Origin: Pontibacter akesuensis | GTDB lineage: Bacteria > Bacteroidota > Bacteroidia > Cytophagales > Hymenobacteraceae | Assembly (NCBI RefSeq): GCF_001611675.1 | Contig: NZ_CP014766.1 | Location: forward strand, 496,001 to 560,000 | Length of the DNA: 64,000 bases | Direction of reading: 5' to 3' | In this document: piece after piece, positions 1 to 7,696 of the stretch | How positions within the stretch are numbered: position 1 is the first letter of the stretch | Layout of the letters: every line of letters begins with the position of its first letter | Notes under the pieces: generated by a model | Databases searched by the model: none | Told to the model about the DNA's origin: nothing | The model's input: the letters and a program-made list of their open reading frames with translations, nothing else | Program-made: the position numbers and the translations under genes

Positions 1-1
1 T

Positions 2-1159
2 GGCGTACGCATCCAGGAAGGGATCGTGGCTGAGACGCCAGAGCAAGCCGTAGCGGCTGCAAAGAAACTCACCGAAGAGACGGGCACAGGCTGGCACGTA
101 ATCAAGGCGCAGATACATGCAGGTGGCCGTGGCAAGGGCGGGGGCGTAAAGCTGGCCAAAAACCTGGAGCAAGTTAAAGACATTGCTGACCAGATTCTAG
201 GCATGACGCTTGTAACGCACCAGACAGGCCCTGAAGGCAAGCTGGTGAACAAAGTACTGGTGGCACAGGATGTTTACTACCCTGGCGATTCAGAGCCGAA
301 AGAATTCTACCTGAGCATTCTGCTGGACCGCGCCAAGGGCCAGAACGTGATCATGGCCTCAACTGAAGGGGGTATGGACATTGAAGAAGTAGCTGAGAAA
401 ACACCAGAGAAGATCATCAAAGAGTGGATTGACCCGGCTGTAGGTTTGCAAGGTTTCCAGGCCCGCAAAATCGCTTTCGCGTTTGGTTTGCAGGGTGAAG
501 CTTTCAAGGAGATGGTGAAGTTTGTAACTAACCTTTACAAGGCTTATGTTGAAACCGATTCCTCTATGTTCGAGATCAACCCGGTGCTGAAAACATCTGA
601 CAACAAAATACTGGCCGTTGACGCCAAAGTTGACCTGGATGACAACGCACTTTTCCGCCACAAAAACCTGGCTGACCTGCGTGATGTATCAGAGGAAGAT
701 CCGTTGGAAGTGGAAGCTGGCGAGTATAACCTGAACTACGTAAAGCTTGACGGTAACGTGGGCTGTATGGTGAACGGTGCTGGTTTGGCCATGGCAACCA
801 TGGACATTATCAAGCTTTCCGGTGGCGAGCCTGCCAACTTCCTGGACGTAGGCGGTAGCGCCAACGCGCAGACAGTGGAAGCTGGTTTCCGCATTATTTT
901 GAAAGATCCGAACGTAAAGGCAATCCTGATCAACATTTTCGGCGGTATCGTACGTTGCGACCGTGTGGCAAATGGTGTAGTGGAGGCTTACAAGAACATC
1001 GGCGACATCCGTGTTCCGATCATCGTTCGTCTGCAGGGCACGAACGCTGAAGAAGGTGCGCGCATCATTGATGAGTCTGGCTTGAAAGTATACTCAGCTG
1101 TAGTGCTGAAAGAAGCTGCCGAGAAAGTGAAGCAGGTGCTTGCCGAGCAAAACGCCTAA
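2..1159 (+). CDS. sucC: Succinyl-CoA ligase (ADP-forming) subunit beta, 5' end cut by window
   Basis: Beta subunit of succinyl-CoA synthetase, the TCA enzyme that converts succinyl-CoA, ADP and phosphate to succinate, CoA and ATP in the cytoplasm. The reading frame is open from base 2. The first residues, GVRIQEGIVAETPEQA, match the family shortly after its usual MNIHEYQ start, so only about 15-20 residues are missing. The ATP-grasp region is visible (KAQIHAGGRGKGGGVKLAK), as are the Mg/phosphate segment FEINPV and the C-terminal CoA-ligase domain with GGSANAQTVEAGF and NIFGGIVRCDRVA. The gene ends in a strong terminator. No sucD partner follows, so the alpha subunit is upstream of the window or elsewhere. 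Confidence 0.95.
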   Translation, partial: GVRIQEGIVAETPEQAVAAAKKLTEETGTGWHVIKAQIHAGGRGKGGGVKLAKNLEQVKDIADQILGMTLVTHQTGPEGKLVNKVLVAQDVYYPGDSEPKEFYLSILLDRAKGQNVIMASTEGGMDIEEVAEKTPEKIIKEWIDPAVGLQGFQARKIAFAFGLQGEAFKEMVKFVTNLYKAYVETDSSMFEINPVLKTSDNKILAVDAKVDLDDNALFRHKNLADLRDVSEEDPLEVEAGEYNLNYVKLDGNVGCMVNGAGLAMATMDIIKLSGGEPANFLDVGGSANAQTVEAGFRIILKDPNVKAILINIFGGIVRCDRVANGVVEAYKNIGDIRVPIIVRLQGTNAEEGARIIDESGLKVYSAVVLKEAAEKVKQVLAEQNA

Positions 1160-1173
1160 ATCATTATACTTAT

Positions 1174-1215
1174 AAAACAGAAAGGGCTATCGATTTCGGT
1201 AGCCCTTTCTGTTTT
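1174..1215 (+). terminator. Rho-independent terminator after sucC
   Basis: AAAACAGAAAGGGCTA pairs with its reverse complement TAGCCCTTTCTGTTTT around a 10-nt loop. The A-tract before and T-tract after the stem let it work in both directions, so it may also serve the convergent ohr-like gene. Confidence 0.85.
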
Positions 1216-1273
1216 AGGTAATTGTGTAGCTGAAGTATAGTTCTCGGCTACCCAACTTAAACTTTTTAGTTGA

Positions 1274-1690
1274 TTAAACCACTTCCAGTTCTACCTCAAT
1301 GTTTCCGCGTGTTCCGACAGAGTAAGGGCAAATCTGGTGCGCCTCGTCCACCATCTGCCTTGCTTTCTCACCGTCAACGCCTTTCAGGTCCACGCTTAGC
1401 TTCACGCCAAGTCCGTAGCCGCCATCATCGTTCTTTAGGAGATCCACGTGTGCCGTTACGGTAGATTCAGGATTAAGGCGCTCTTTATGCTTGCCTGCCA
1501 CCACGAGCAGTGCGCTTTGGAAGCAAGCAGCATAGCCTGCCGCAAACAATTGCTCCGGGTTCGTTTTTTCATTGTTCCCACCCACTCCCACGGGCAAAGC
1601 CAGTTGCATATCAATTATGCCATCATCAGATTTTACCTGCCCTTGGCGGCCTCCTGTTGCAGTTACCACTGCCGTATACACTTTTTCCAT
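1274..1690 (-). CDS. ohr: Ohr/OsmC family organic hydroperoxide resistance protein
   Basis: Cytoplasmic thiol peroxidase of the Ohr subfamily, which reduces organic hydroperoxides. The 138 residues match the usual length of about 140. Catalytic Cys56 lies in AAGYAACFQSA and resolving Cys121 in ICPYS. The catalytic Arg (ATGGRQGQV, near residue 15) and Glu46 (NPEQLFAAGY) of the family are also present. The arrangement with Cys at the FAAGYAACF helix and CPYS near the C-terminus favours Ohr over OsmC. It stands alone between sucC (convergent) and the tRNA pair; no OhrR-type regulator is next to it. Confidence 0.9.
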   Translation of the reverse strand: MEKVYTAVVTATGGRQGQVKSDDGIIDMQLALPVGVGGNNEKTNPEQLFAAGYAACFQSALLVVAGKHKERLNPESTVTAHVDLLKNDDGGYGLGVKLSVDLKGVDGEKARQMVDEAHQICPYSVGTRGNIEVELEVV

Positions 1691-1844
1691 AGCTATTTGC
1701 TTTTATTGTTTGACTCTCATATAGATACCTAAACTCCATAAGCAGGGGTAAAGTTTTAGAATAAAAGTTTGTGCGACTCCCTCTCAAAAAATCAGCTCGA
1801 ATGTTTCGTATTCCGCGCATACTTGCTATTTTTGCAATCGTTCT

Positions 1845-1921
1845 GCACCCGTAGTTCAACTGGATAGAATATCGGATTTCGGCTCCGAGGGTTAGGGGTT
1901 CGAATCCTCTCGGGTGCACCA
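1845..1921 (+). tRNA. tRNA-Arg (anticodon TCG)
   Basis: Cloverleaf: acceptor stem GCACCCG/CGGGTGC, D-arm with AGTTCAACTGGATAG, anticodon stem TCGGA/TCCGA enclosing loop TTTCGGC (anticodon TCG), T-arm GGGTTCGAATCCT, discriminator A and an encoded CCA (1919-1921). Reads CGA codons. Confidence 0.93.
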
Positions 1922-1929
1922 CCAAGTAT

Positions 1930-1966
1930 AAAAGCCTTGTAAGCCTACGTTTGCAGGGCTTTTTTT
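1930..1966 (+). terminator. Terminator between the two tRNA genes
   Basis: AAAAGCC and GGCTTTT close a longer imperfect stem containing G-T pairs, followed by a run of T. It suggests tRNA-Arg ends here and tRNA-Pro may be transcribed separately or by read-through. Confidence 0.6.
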
Positions 1967-1973
1967 CGATCAT

Positions 1974-2047
1974 CGGGATGTAGCGTAGCCTGGTATCGCG
2001 CCAGCATGGGGTGCTGGAGGTCGCAGGTTCGAATCCTGCCATTCCGA
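1974..2047 (+). tRNA. tRNA-Pro (anticodon GGG)
   Basis: Acceptor stem CGGGATG/CATTCCG with one G-T pair, D-arm TAGCGTAGCCTGGTATCGCG, anticodon stem CCAGC/GCTGG with loop ATGGGGT (anticodon GGG), T-arm GCAGGTTCGAATCCTGC, discriminator A. Unlike the tRNA-Arg next to it, the CCA end is not encoded (ACAA follows). Confidence 0.93.
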
Positions 2048-2053
2048 CAATCA

Positions 2054-2085
2054 AAAAGGCCTGCTTTCTATAAAGCAGGCCTTTT
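2054..2085 (+). terminator. Terminator after tRNA-Pro
   Basis: Perfect 14-bp stem AAAAGGCCTGCTTT/AAAGCAGGCCTTTT with a 4-nt loop. It ends with T residues on either strand and lies between tRNA-Pro and the convergent lipoprotein gene. Confidence 0.85.
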
Positions 2086-2128
2086 CTGTTAATTGCTTCT
2101 TCGTAATCGGGCACCGCCGATATTCCTA

Positions 2129-2677
2129 CTATGGAATTAGCTCTATTAATTTCTGTACGCCCTCACTGATGCGTTTCTGCAATTTGGCGGTATTATCGTC
2201 TGGCACCACACCCGCGGCGGCACCCTGCCAAACCATCTCATTCCGGGCATTATCTACCAGGTGCACCGACAGTGTACCCTGCTGGTAACGTCCTGTTTCC
2301 ACCTCACGACTCCGCCAGGAATAGCGGCGCTGCCCCATGTAGAAAGGCGGATCGGTCTGTATGTTCGTCTCACGTGTCTGTACTTTCTCGGCCACCACAA
2401 TGCCAAGGTTTATCTTCAAATCGGGGTTGGAGGAGGTACGCGTAAGGCCGCGCTGCTGCAGTTGCTGAGTTATTTCCTGCTTCAGGAAAGCAAGCTGAGG
2501 GCCATACGGTTCCAGGGCATCGCCACTGGCCTCCACCTGGTAGAAGTCAAACGTACTGTAGTTCCTCAGCTGGAAGCCTGCATCGGCCTCTGTATCCAGC
2601 ACACGTATGGGCGAGCAGGCGGCTAGCGCGCTTGCAATTAACAGTAACGCAAAGTATAAGCTAAACGAACGTAACAT
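2129..2677 (-). CDS. DUF4136 domain lipoprotein
   Basis: Predicted lipoprotein of 182 residues, anchored in the cell envelope. An N-terminal hydrophobic signal ends in a lipobox (ALAAC, lipidated Cys21). The rest matches the DUF4136 pattern: a TFDFY segment after the lipobox, an I(T)QQLQQRG segment, a DLKINLG strand, then the tail NEMVWQGAAAGVV with a helix ending KLIELIP. DUF4136 proteins are common in Bacteroidota but have no established function. A TAnnTTTG-type -7 element lies about 50 bp upstream. No operon partner. Confidence 0.85.
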   Translation of the reverse strand: MLRSFSLYFALLLIASALAACSPIRVLDTEADAGFQLRNYSTFDFYQVEASGDALEPYGPQLAFLKQEITQQLQQRGLTRTSSNPDLKINLGIVVAEKVQTRETNIQTDPPFYMGQRRYSWRSREVETGRYQQGTLSVHLVDNARNEMVWQGAAAGVVPDDNTAKLQKRISEGVQKLIELIP

Positions 2678-2727
2678 AGCACATCGGTAAAATGGGGCAA
2701 CATAGAGCCGTTAGTTGCTATACGCTG

Positions 2728-2735
2728 CAAAAGTA
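2728..2735 (-). promoter_or_regulatory. Candidate -7 element for the DUF4136 gene
   Basis: Reads TACTTTTG on the minus strand, an exact TAnnTTTG match, 51 bp before the start codon. No clear TTG-type -33 element lies at the right distance, so this is tentative. Confidence 0.35.
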
Positions 2736-3127
2736 CAGGCGTTTATGTTATGCCATCTGCCCCTAATGCAGTAGCGTTTGGTGATCAAAAGTAGGTGTGG
2801 CATTTCCGCTCATACTTGCCATTAACCTCCCTCCAAAGCTTTTGCAATTTGTGCTCCCCATAAGATCAGCACTGTGCACCTGTAAAGTTTTCTGTATTTG
2901 AAGCTTTATCCTTAAAGCCGCGGCTCTGGAAGCACCAAACGGATACAGGTGATTAAAATAAATTGGTGCCTGGTCTGCACCAGCGCCGCACGATTTCCGT
3001 ATCAGCAAGCTTATGCGAACAAACTACAAGCATCATCCCTAGTTTCAGGTTTGATTCTGTATCTTTAGGTGCTAATTAATGTTATTCTCTAAAATCACAC
3101 CTATCCCCGCCAACTGGTAAAGCCAAT
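2736..3127. other. Intergenic region between DUF4136 and rsbR, no gene seen
   Basis: The only open frame (2763-3008, minus) has no recognisable motif and unconvincing composition. It probably holds the rsbR promoter, but I see no full-consensus element; TATCTTTA at 3060-3067 is one mismatch from TAnnTTTG. No hairpin or repeat stands out. Confidence 0.5.
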
Positions 3128-4000
3128 ATGAACACTACTGCCCAACTATTACACGATTACAAAAAGAACATCCTGGAAAACTGGATGCAAAACCAGTTAG
3201 CAGATGCTGCCCTTCGCGACGACCTTATCTCGAATGATGAGATGCGCCGCCAGTCTGAAGAACTGCTGGAAGGGCTTGCACGTGCCGTTTCGAACGGAAA
3301 TGTGGACAATGTATATGCTCCAGAGTTTGAGCAGGTAACTGATATCCTAACAGATATTTCCATCACCAGAGCCCGCCAGGGATTCAGCCCACGCGAAACC
3401 GGCATGTACGTACTGAGTCTGAAGCAGGCGCTGTACCAGGTGCTGGAAGAAAAGTATAAGTCGCAGCCAGAAGTGCTCTATAAAGAACTACTTGTTATTA
3501 ATAACTTGCTGGACAAGCTGAGCATGGTGACGTTCGACACCTACATCAAAGGCCGTGAGGAGGTAATTCTGCGCCAAAACGATGAGATAAATGAAATATC
3601 CACTCCGGTAATCCGCGTGTGGGAAGGCATTCTGGCCCTGCCGATCATCGGTACACTGGACAGCGCCCGCACACAGATCGTGATGGAAAACCTGCTCCAG
3701 GAAATTGTGAATACCGGAAGCAGCATTGCCATACTTGACATTTCTGGCGTACCAGCTGTAGATTCTCTGGTGGCACAGCACCTGATCAAGACCGTTAGTG
3801 CCACACGCCTGATGGGTGCCGAGTGCATCATCAGTGGTATCCGGGCAGAAATTGCGCAGACAATCGTGCACCTGGGCATCGACCTTTCCAACATCAAGAC
3901 AAAGGCAACACTAGCCAGTGCATTGCAACTTGCCTTTAGCATGCGCAAAGTGGAAGTAAGAAAAATAGCCAGTAACAACGGGTTCAACCAACCAAGATAA
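3128..4000 (+). CDS. rsbR: RsbR-type stressosome co-antagonist (STAS domain)
   Basis: Scaffold/sensor protein of a stressosome-type signalling complex. Residues 1-150 form a helical N-terminal domain resembling the RsbRD fold (no heme-globin pattern). Residues 160-275 are a STAS domain with DISGVPAVDS and GIRAEIAQTIVHLG, very close to Bacillus RsbRA. Ser213 (VDS) and Thr245 (AQTIV) sit where RsbRA carries phosphorylation sites Thr171 and Thr205; Ser replaces Thr at the first. It heads a tight five-gene operon, with rsbS starting 8 bp after its stop. The sensed signal cannot be deduced. Confidence 0.88.
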   Translation: MNTTAQLLHDYKKNILENWMQNQLADAALRDDLISNDEMRRQSEELLEGLARAVSNGNVDNVYAPEFEQVTDILTDISITRARQGFSPRETGMYVLSLKQALYQVLEEKYKSQPEVLYKELLVINNLLDKLSMVTFDTYIKGREEVILRQNDEINEISTPVIRVWEGILALPIIGTLDSARTQIVMENLLQEIVNTGSSIAILDISGVPAVDSLVAQHLIKTVSATRLMGAECIISGIRAEIAQTIVHLGIDLSNIKTKATLASALQLAFSMRKVEVRKIASNNGFNQPR

Positions 4001-4008
4001 AGATTGCG

Positions 4009-4416
4009 ATGGAAAGAATTCCAATATTAAAGATGGGCCCCTTTCTGTTGGTTACCATTCAAGTAGACCTTTACGACCGGCTTGCCCTCAACCTCGAAAA
4101 CGACCTCATCTCCATGGTGAGCAAGACTGGGGCAAGGGGCGTGCTAATCGATATTTCAGTAGTAAGTATAGTTGACTCCTTTATGGGCCGCATTCTGGGC
4201 AACATTGCCTCCATGTCGCGTATAATGGATGCTGAAACGGTGGTGGTGGGCATGCAGCCTGCCGTGGCCATTACACTGGTAGAGCTTGGCCTTACGCTAC
4301 AGGGCGTCCACACTGCACTGGATGTGGAGAAAGGCATGGAGCTGCTCCATGACAAGATCGGTTTAGGCCTGAATTCTGAGCAGGAAGAGGAGGGCTCGGA
4401 TGATAGTGATGAGTAA
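4009..4416 (+). CDS. rsbS: RsbS-type stressosome antagonist (STAS domain)
   Basis: Single STAS-domain protein of 135 residues that, by family knowledge, holds the RsbT kinase in the stressosome until it is phosphorylated. IPILKMGPFLLVTIQ at the start and GMQPAVAITLVELGL near residue 90 closely match Bacillus RsbS. The phosphoacceptor is predicted to be Ser57 (SIVDSFMGR), equivalent to RsbS Ser59. The last dozen residues are unusually acidic (EQEEEGSDDSDE), an extension not present in the Bacillus protein. Its 3' end overlaps rsbT, implying translational coupling. Confidence 0.9.
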   Translation: MERIPILKMGPFLLVTIQVDLYDRLALNLENDLISMVSKTGARGVLIDISVVSIVDSFMGRILGNIASMSRIMDAETVVVGMQPAVAITLVELGLTLQGVHTALDVEKGMELLHDKIGLGLNSEQEEEGSDDSDE

Positions 4417-4813
4417 AGATACGATGCCCATTTTGCGTGAGCAGGATGTGGTGCCGTTTCGAAACAGGGTGCGTGAGTACAGCACCAAAATAGGCATGAG
4501 CCTGGTAAACCAAACCAAACTTATAACAGCAGCCAGCGAACTGGTGCGAAACATGCTCAAGTATGCGGGAGGCGGACAAGTGAAACTGGAGATCATCAGT
4601 AAGAATGCCCAAACGGGAGTACGCCTTATTTTTGAAGACAAAGGGCCGGGTATAGCCGATATAAAGCTGGCTATGCAGGATGGGTTTACAACCGGAAAGA
4701 GCCTGGGCCTGGGCTTGCCCGGGGCAAAGCGCCTTGTAAACGAATTCGATATCGTGAGCAAGCTGAGTGAAGGCACCACCGTTACTATTACTCACTGGAA
4801 AAATGTACGTTAA
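4400..4813 (+). CDS. rsbT: RsbT-type serine/threonine kinase
   Basis: GHKL-fold kinase that phosphorylates RsbS and RsbR and, in Bacillus, is then released to activate a downstream phosphatase. The 137 residues carry the N-box ELVRNMLKYAGGG and G-boxes EDKGPGI and KSLGLGLPGAKRL, with the RsbT-specific segment DIKLAMQDGFTT between them. Translation could start at the ATG at 4400 or at 4409 (MSKDTM); both overlap the end of rsbS, and the second leaves a shorter overlap. No sigma B, RsbU or RsbW gene is nearby, so the usual output is missing. Confidence 0.9.
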   Translation: MIVMSKDTMPILREQDVVPFRNRVREYSTKIGMSLVNQTKLITAASELVRNMLKYAGGGQVKLEIISKNAQTGVRLIFEDKGPGIADIKLAMQDGFTTGKSLGLGLPGAKRLVNEFDIVSKLSEGTTVTITHWKNVR

Positions 4814-5837
4814 GCAGCACCAGAAATACGCTGTGCCCGATAAGTCTTACGCCAGTATGGCCAAGCGTGATATCAGCCGCATGGCTGAGGCGCAGGGCTT
4901 TTCCGCCAGTGAGGTGGGCAAGGTGAACATCGTGGTGTCGGAGCTTACTTCGAACCTGATGAAGCATGTTCCCGAAGGGGGTGAATTGTTGGTGCGGCCG
5001 CTTGGAAAGGACGGACTGGAGATTATCTGCCTGGACAACGGGGAAGGCATGCGCGATCCATCCCGGATGCAGGAAGACGGCGTATCGACCTACGGCTCTG
5101 CTGGGGAAGGTTTAGGGGCCATCAAGAGGCAATCCGATGAATTCGATCTCTTCTCCCAGGCGGGCGTTGGCACCATCATCCTATCCAGAATATTCAAAGC
5201 CGGGAAGTACAATGCCCGGACAGCTCAGGACGCAAACCACGAACTGGGCTATGTACTGGTGGCGAAACCCCACGAAACACTGTGTGGCGACAACCTGGCT
5301 GTTATAGAGAAAGGACCCGAACTGTACCTGCTGGCCCTCGACGGCCTTGGCCACGGCGAGAATGCCTACGAAGCGGCTCAGCTGGCGGCAAAGGTGTTCA
5401 ACACCTCCCCTATTCTGCCGCCCGACAAGTCGCTGCGCCACATTCACGAGCAGATCAGGCGAACACGCGGTGCGGTGGGCTTTGTGGCCAATATCAGCGG
5501 TGCCACCCAATCATTATCATACTGCGGCATTGGCAACATAGCCGGTAAGCTTTATTCGGCTGATGGCGTCTGGACCGGTTCCGGCTACAAGAACATCATC
5601 TCCTACAACGGTATACTTGGCCACAACATACCGAACACGACGAGCAACCAACAGCTGGAGTGGGGCAGGCAGAAATTACTTATCCTGCACTCTGATGGCA
5701 TAAAGTCGAGATGGGAACTAACTAAATACCCGGCGCTTGTGCGGCACCATGCCGCTGTTATCGCGGCCTTGCTGTACAAAGAGTATAGCCGCCAAACGGA
5801 TGATACCATGGTAGTAGTTTGTAAAGGTAAATTTTAG
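4803..5837 (+). CDS. Anti-sigma-type ATPase fused to a SpoIIE/RsbX-like PP2C phosphatase
   Basis: Two-domain protein of 344 residues. Residues 1-130 are an RsbT/RsbW-like GHKL ATPase (ELTSNLMKHVPEGGE, DNGEGMRDPSRM, AGEGLGAIKRQSDEF). Residues 150-344 are a PP2C-type phosphatase resembling RsbX, with the metal-binding LALDGLGHGENA, LHSDGIKSR and the terminal TDDTMVVVC. RsbX dephosphorylates RsbR and RsbS to reset the stressosome; that role is inferred here from the DGLGHG motif and gene order. I chose the ATG at 4803, which overlaps rsbT by 11 bp; a GTG at 4767 would add 12 residues lacking family support. The next gene starts 6 bp after its stop. Confidence 0.85.
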   Translation: MYVKQHQKYAVPDKSYASMAKRDISRMAEAQGFSASEVGKVNIVVSELTSNLMKHVPEGGELLVRPLGKDGLEIICLDNGEGMRDPSRMQEDGVSTYGSAGEGLGAIKRQSDEFDLFSQAGVGTIILSRIFKAGKYNARTAQDANHELGYVLVAKPHETLCGDNLAVIEKGPELYLLALDGLGHGENAYEAAQLAAKVFNTSPILPPDKSLRHIHEQIRRTRGAVGFVANISGATQSLSYCGIGNIAGKLYSADGVWTGSGYKNIISYNGILGHNIPNTTSNQQLEWGRQKLLILHSDGIKSRWELTKYPALVRHHAAVIAALLYKEYSRQTDDTMVVVCKGKF

Positions 5838-5843
5838 CAGCCC

Positions 5844-7193
5844 ATGCAGCGCACCATACTTAAGATCAACATCAACAACGAGCTGGATGTAGTGCTGGCT
5901 TACAAGCGCGCCATGCAGCTGTCGGAGCGGCTCGGAATGCAGCAGGCCAACCAAACCAAGTTTGCCACGGCCGTGTCTGAGATCTGCCGCAACGTGGTGG
6001 AGCACGTGGGCAGCGGCGGCATTCAGTTCAGTATGCTGGACGAAGTCGGGGTAAATTACCTAGAGGCGCTCATTACGGACAGGGGCCGGGGCATCGGCAA
6101 CCTTCCTTCCATACTTGCCAGCCACACCTTTATGAGTGGCAGCCGCGGCTCAGGCATCAGCAACTCCAGAAAGCTGGTGGATGTGTTTGATATACAAAGC
6201 GATTCGGAGAAAGGAACGCGGGTGATGCTGCGCAAAAAGCTGCCCTCGCTCGGAGCGGCCGTCTCAAAAGCAGTGCTGGACAACTGGACAACCGAATTTG
6301 AGGAGGATGCAGATATATCGCCCTACGCTGAGATAAAAAAGCAGAACATGCAACTGCTGGAGGTGATGGAAAAGCTGCACCTGCAGAACCTGGAGGCCGA
6401 GCAGCAACTGCTTGAGATCCGCCGCCTGAACGTGCAGTTGCAGCAGTCGAACCAGGACATCAGCCAGCTGCTGGAGGACCGCGACAGAAAGAACCGCATG
6501 CTCGAGGAAATCAACCAGAACCTGGATGCCTTTGCCCACACCGTGACACACGACCTGCGTGCGCCGCTGCAAAACATCGACGGCATCAGCACCGCCCTGG
6601 AAGCCTGCATCCAGACCAACCACCTGGATGAGGCCCAGGTAATGCTCCCGATGCTGCGCCACCAGACACAGAAAATGGACCGGCTCATTACCGGCATCTT
6701 GGCTTACTCGCTGGCGGGCCACCAAAGTATAGCCAAAAAGGTACTGGACCTACAGGTGCTGGTACCCCAAGTCATCAGCTCACTCGATGTACCTCCCTCC
6801 ATCACCTTTGAGCTTGCGGACGAACTGCCCATACTTTACTCGCAGGAGATTTACCTGTACCAGGTATTCAGCAACCTGATTGGCAATGCCATCAAGTATT
6901 ACGATAAACCTGACCAAGGCTTGATCCGGATCAGTTTTGAGTCAGGAAAGGAGTGGCTGCATTTTTCAGTGGAGGACAACGGCCCGGGAATACCACAGGA
7001 GGTGCAACATCAAATCTTCTTTATGTATGAAATAGGCAAAGCTATTCCGCGCGCTGACAGTTCAGGGCTTGGCTTGTCTATCATCCGGAAAATAATTGAG
7101 GAAAAGGGAGGCAAAGTATGGGTAGAATCATCGGGACGCGGAAGCCGCTTTTCCTTTACATGGCCCGCCCAGGAACTTGTGAACGAAGTATAA
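5844..7193 (+). CDS. Hybrid RsbT-like ATPase / sensor histidine kinase
   Basis: 449 residues, with no membrane segments. Residues 1-132 form an RsbT-like GHKL ATPase (TAVSEICRNVVEHVGSGG, TDRGRGIG, SRGSGISNSRKLVD). Residues 160-225 are a coiled coil rich in Leu, Gln and Glu. Residues 225-445 are a HisKA/HATPase transmitter with phosphoacceptor His236 (TVTHDLRAP), N-box NLIGNAIKYY, G1 box EDNGPGI and G2 box SSGLGLSI. Having both a stressosome-type kinase domain and a two-component kinase suggests that it links RsbRST output to histidyl phosphotransfer. The likely partner is the convergent response regulator at 7256-7696. Confidence 0.88.
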   Translation: MQRTILKININNELDVVLAYKRAMQLSERLGMQQANQTKFATAVSEICRNVVEHVGSGGIQFSMLDEVGVNYLEALITDRGRGIGNLPSILASHTFMSGSRGSGISNSRKLVDVFDIQSDSEKGTRVMLRKKLPSLGAAVSKAVLDNWTTEFEEDADISPYAEIKKQNMQLLEVMEKLHLQNLEAEQQLLEIRRLNVQLQQSNQDISQLLEDRDRKNRMLEEINQNLDAFAHTVTHDLRAPLQNIDGISTALEACIQTNHLDEAQVMLPMLRHQTQKMDRLITGILAYSLAGHQSIAKKVLDLQVLVPQVISSLDVPPSITFELADELPILYSQEIYLYQVFSNLIGNAIKYYDKPDQGLIRISFESGKEWLHFSVEDNGPGIPQEVQHQIFFMYEIGKAIPRADSSGLGLSIIRKIIEEKGGKVWVESSGRGSRFSFTWPAQELVNEV

Positions 7194-7234
7194 ATAAATA
7201 AGGCGCTTCAGTACTGAAGCGCCTTATTTATTTA
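7191..7234. terminator. Bidirectional terminator, perfect 22+22 palindrome
   Basis: The 44 bp form a perfect inverted repeat with no spacer (centre AGT|ACT; core AGGCGCTTCA/TGAAGCGCCT, AT-rich outer arms). It begins on the stop codon of the histidine kinase gene and lies 22 bp from the end of the convergent response regulator gene. Confidence 0.85.
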
Positions 7235-7255
7235 TACTTGTGTACCCGTGGTATT

Positions 7256-7696
7256 CTATATTTGCTTTATCCGGAAGAACTCCTGCATCACCTCCCGCAC
7301 ATCGTGCTTGGTGAGCGACTTGGAAAAATGCTTCTTTACCTTTTTGTAGCTCTTTAGCTTCTCCAGGTCGTAGAAACTGGCGGAGGAGGTAAGCATCAGG
7401 ATGATCACCAGATTCGCCTCATCTATTCCGCTTTTCTGGTACTGCTCCAGAAACGTGAAGCCGTCCATCACAGGCATTTTAATATCCAGGAAAATAATAT
7501 CCGGCTGCTTATACGCTGGGTCTGGCTCAGGACCGTATGCCTTGGTTAGATAGTCTATCGCTTCCTTCCCGTTTTTGAGTATCCGAACCTCCTTGGATAC
7601 CTGCATTTCGCGCAGAAGGCGCTGGTTCAGAAAGTTTGTGGTATCGTCATCGTCTACCAGCAGTACAAGGTCAAGCGGCGTGTTATAAGGCTGCAT
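7256..7696 (-). CDS. Single-domain response regulator (REC)
   Basis: Receiver domain only, 146 residues, no output domain. Acidic pocket Asp15-Asp18 (LLVDDDDTT), phosphoacceptor Asp71 (IIFLDIKMPVMDG), switch residue Thr103 (MLTSSA) and conserved Lys126 (HFSKSLT) are all present. It resembles the CheY-like/Rcp1-like regulators common in Cytophagales. It faces the hybrid kinase gene across a shared terminator, so it is a natural candidate for the phosphate acceptor. The effector downstream is unknown. Confidence 0.9.
   Translation of the reverse strand: MQPYNTPLDLVLLVDDDDTTNFLNQRLLREMQVSKEVRILKNGKEAIDYLTKAYGPEPDPAYKQPDIIFLDIKMPVMDGFTFLEQYQKSGIDEANLVIILMLTSSASFYDLEKLKSYKKVKKHFSKSLTKHDVREVMQEFFRIKQI

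Noticed and set aside
1845-2047. tRNA pair as an integration site with an adjacent mobile element
   Set aside because: No integrase gene and no direct copy of the tRNA 3' end seen nearby.
2763-3008. Open frame of 81 codons on the minus strand in the DUF4136-rsbR spacer
   Set aside because: No motif, no signal peptide, and no promoter or terminator of its own; most likely chance.
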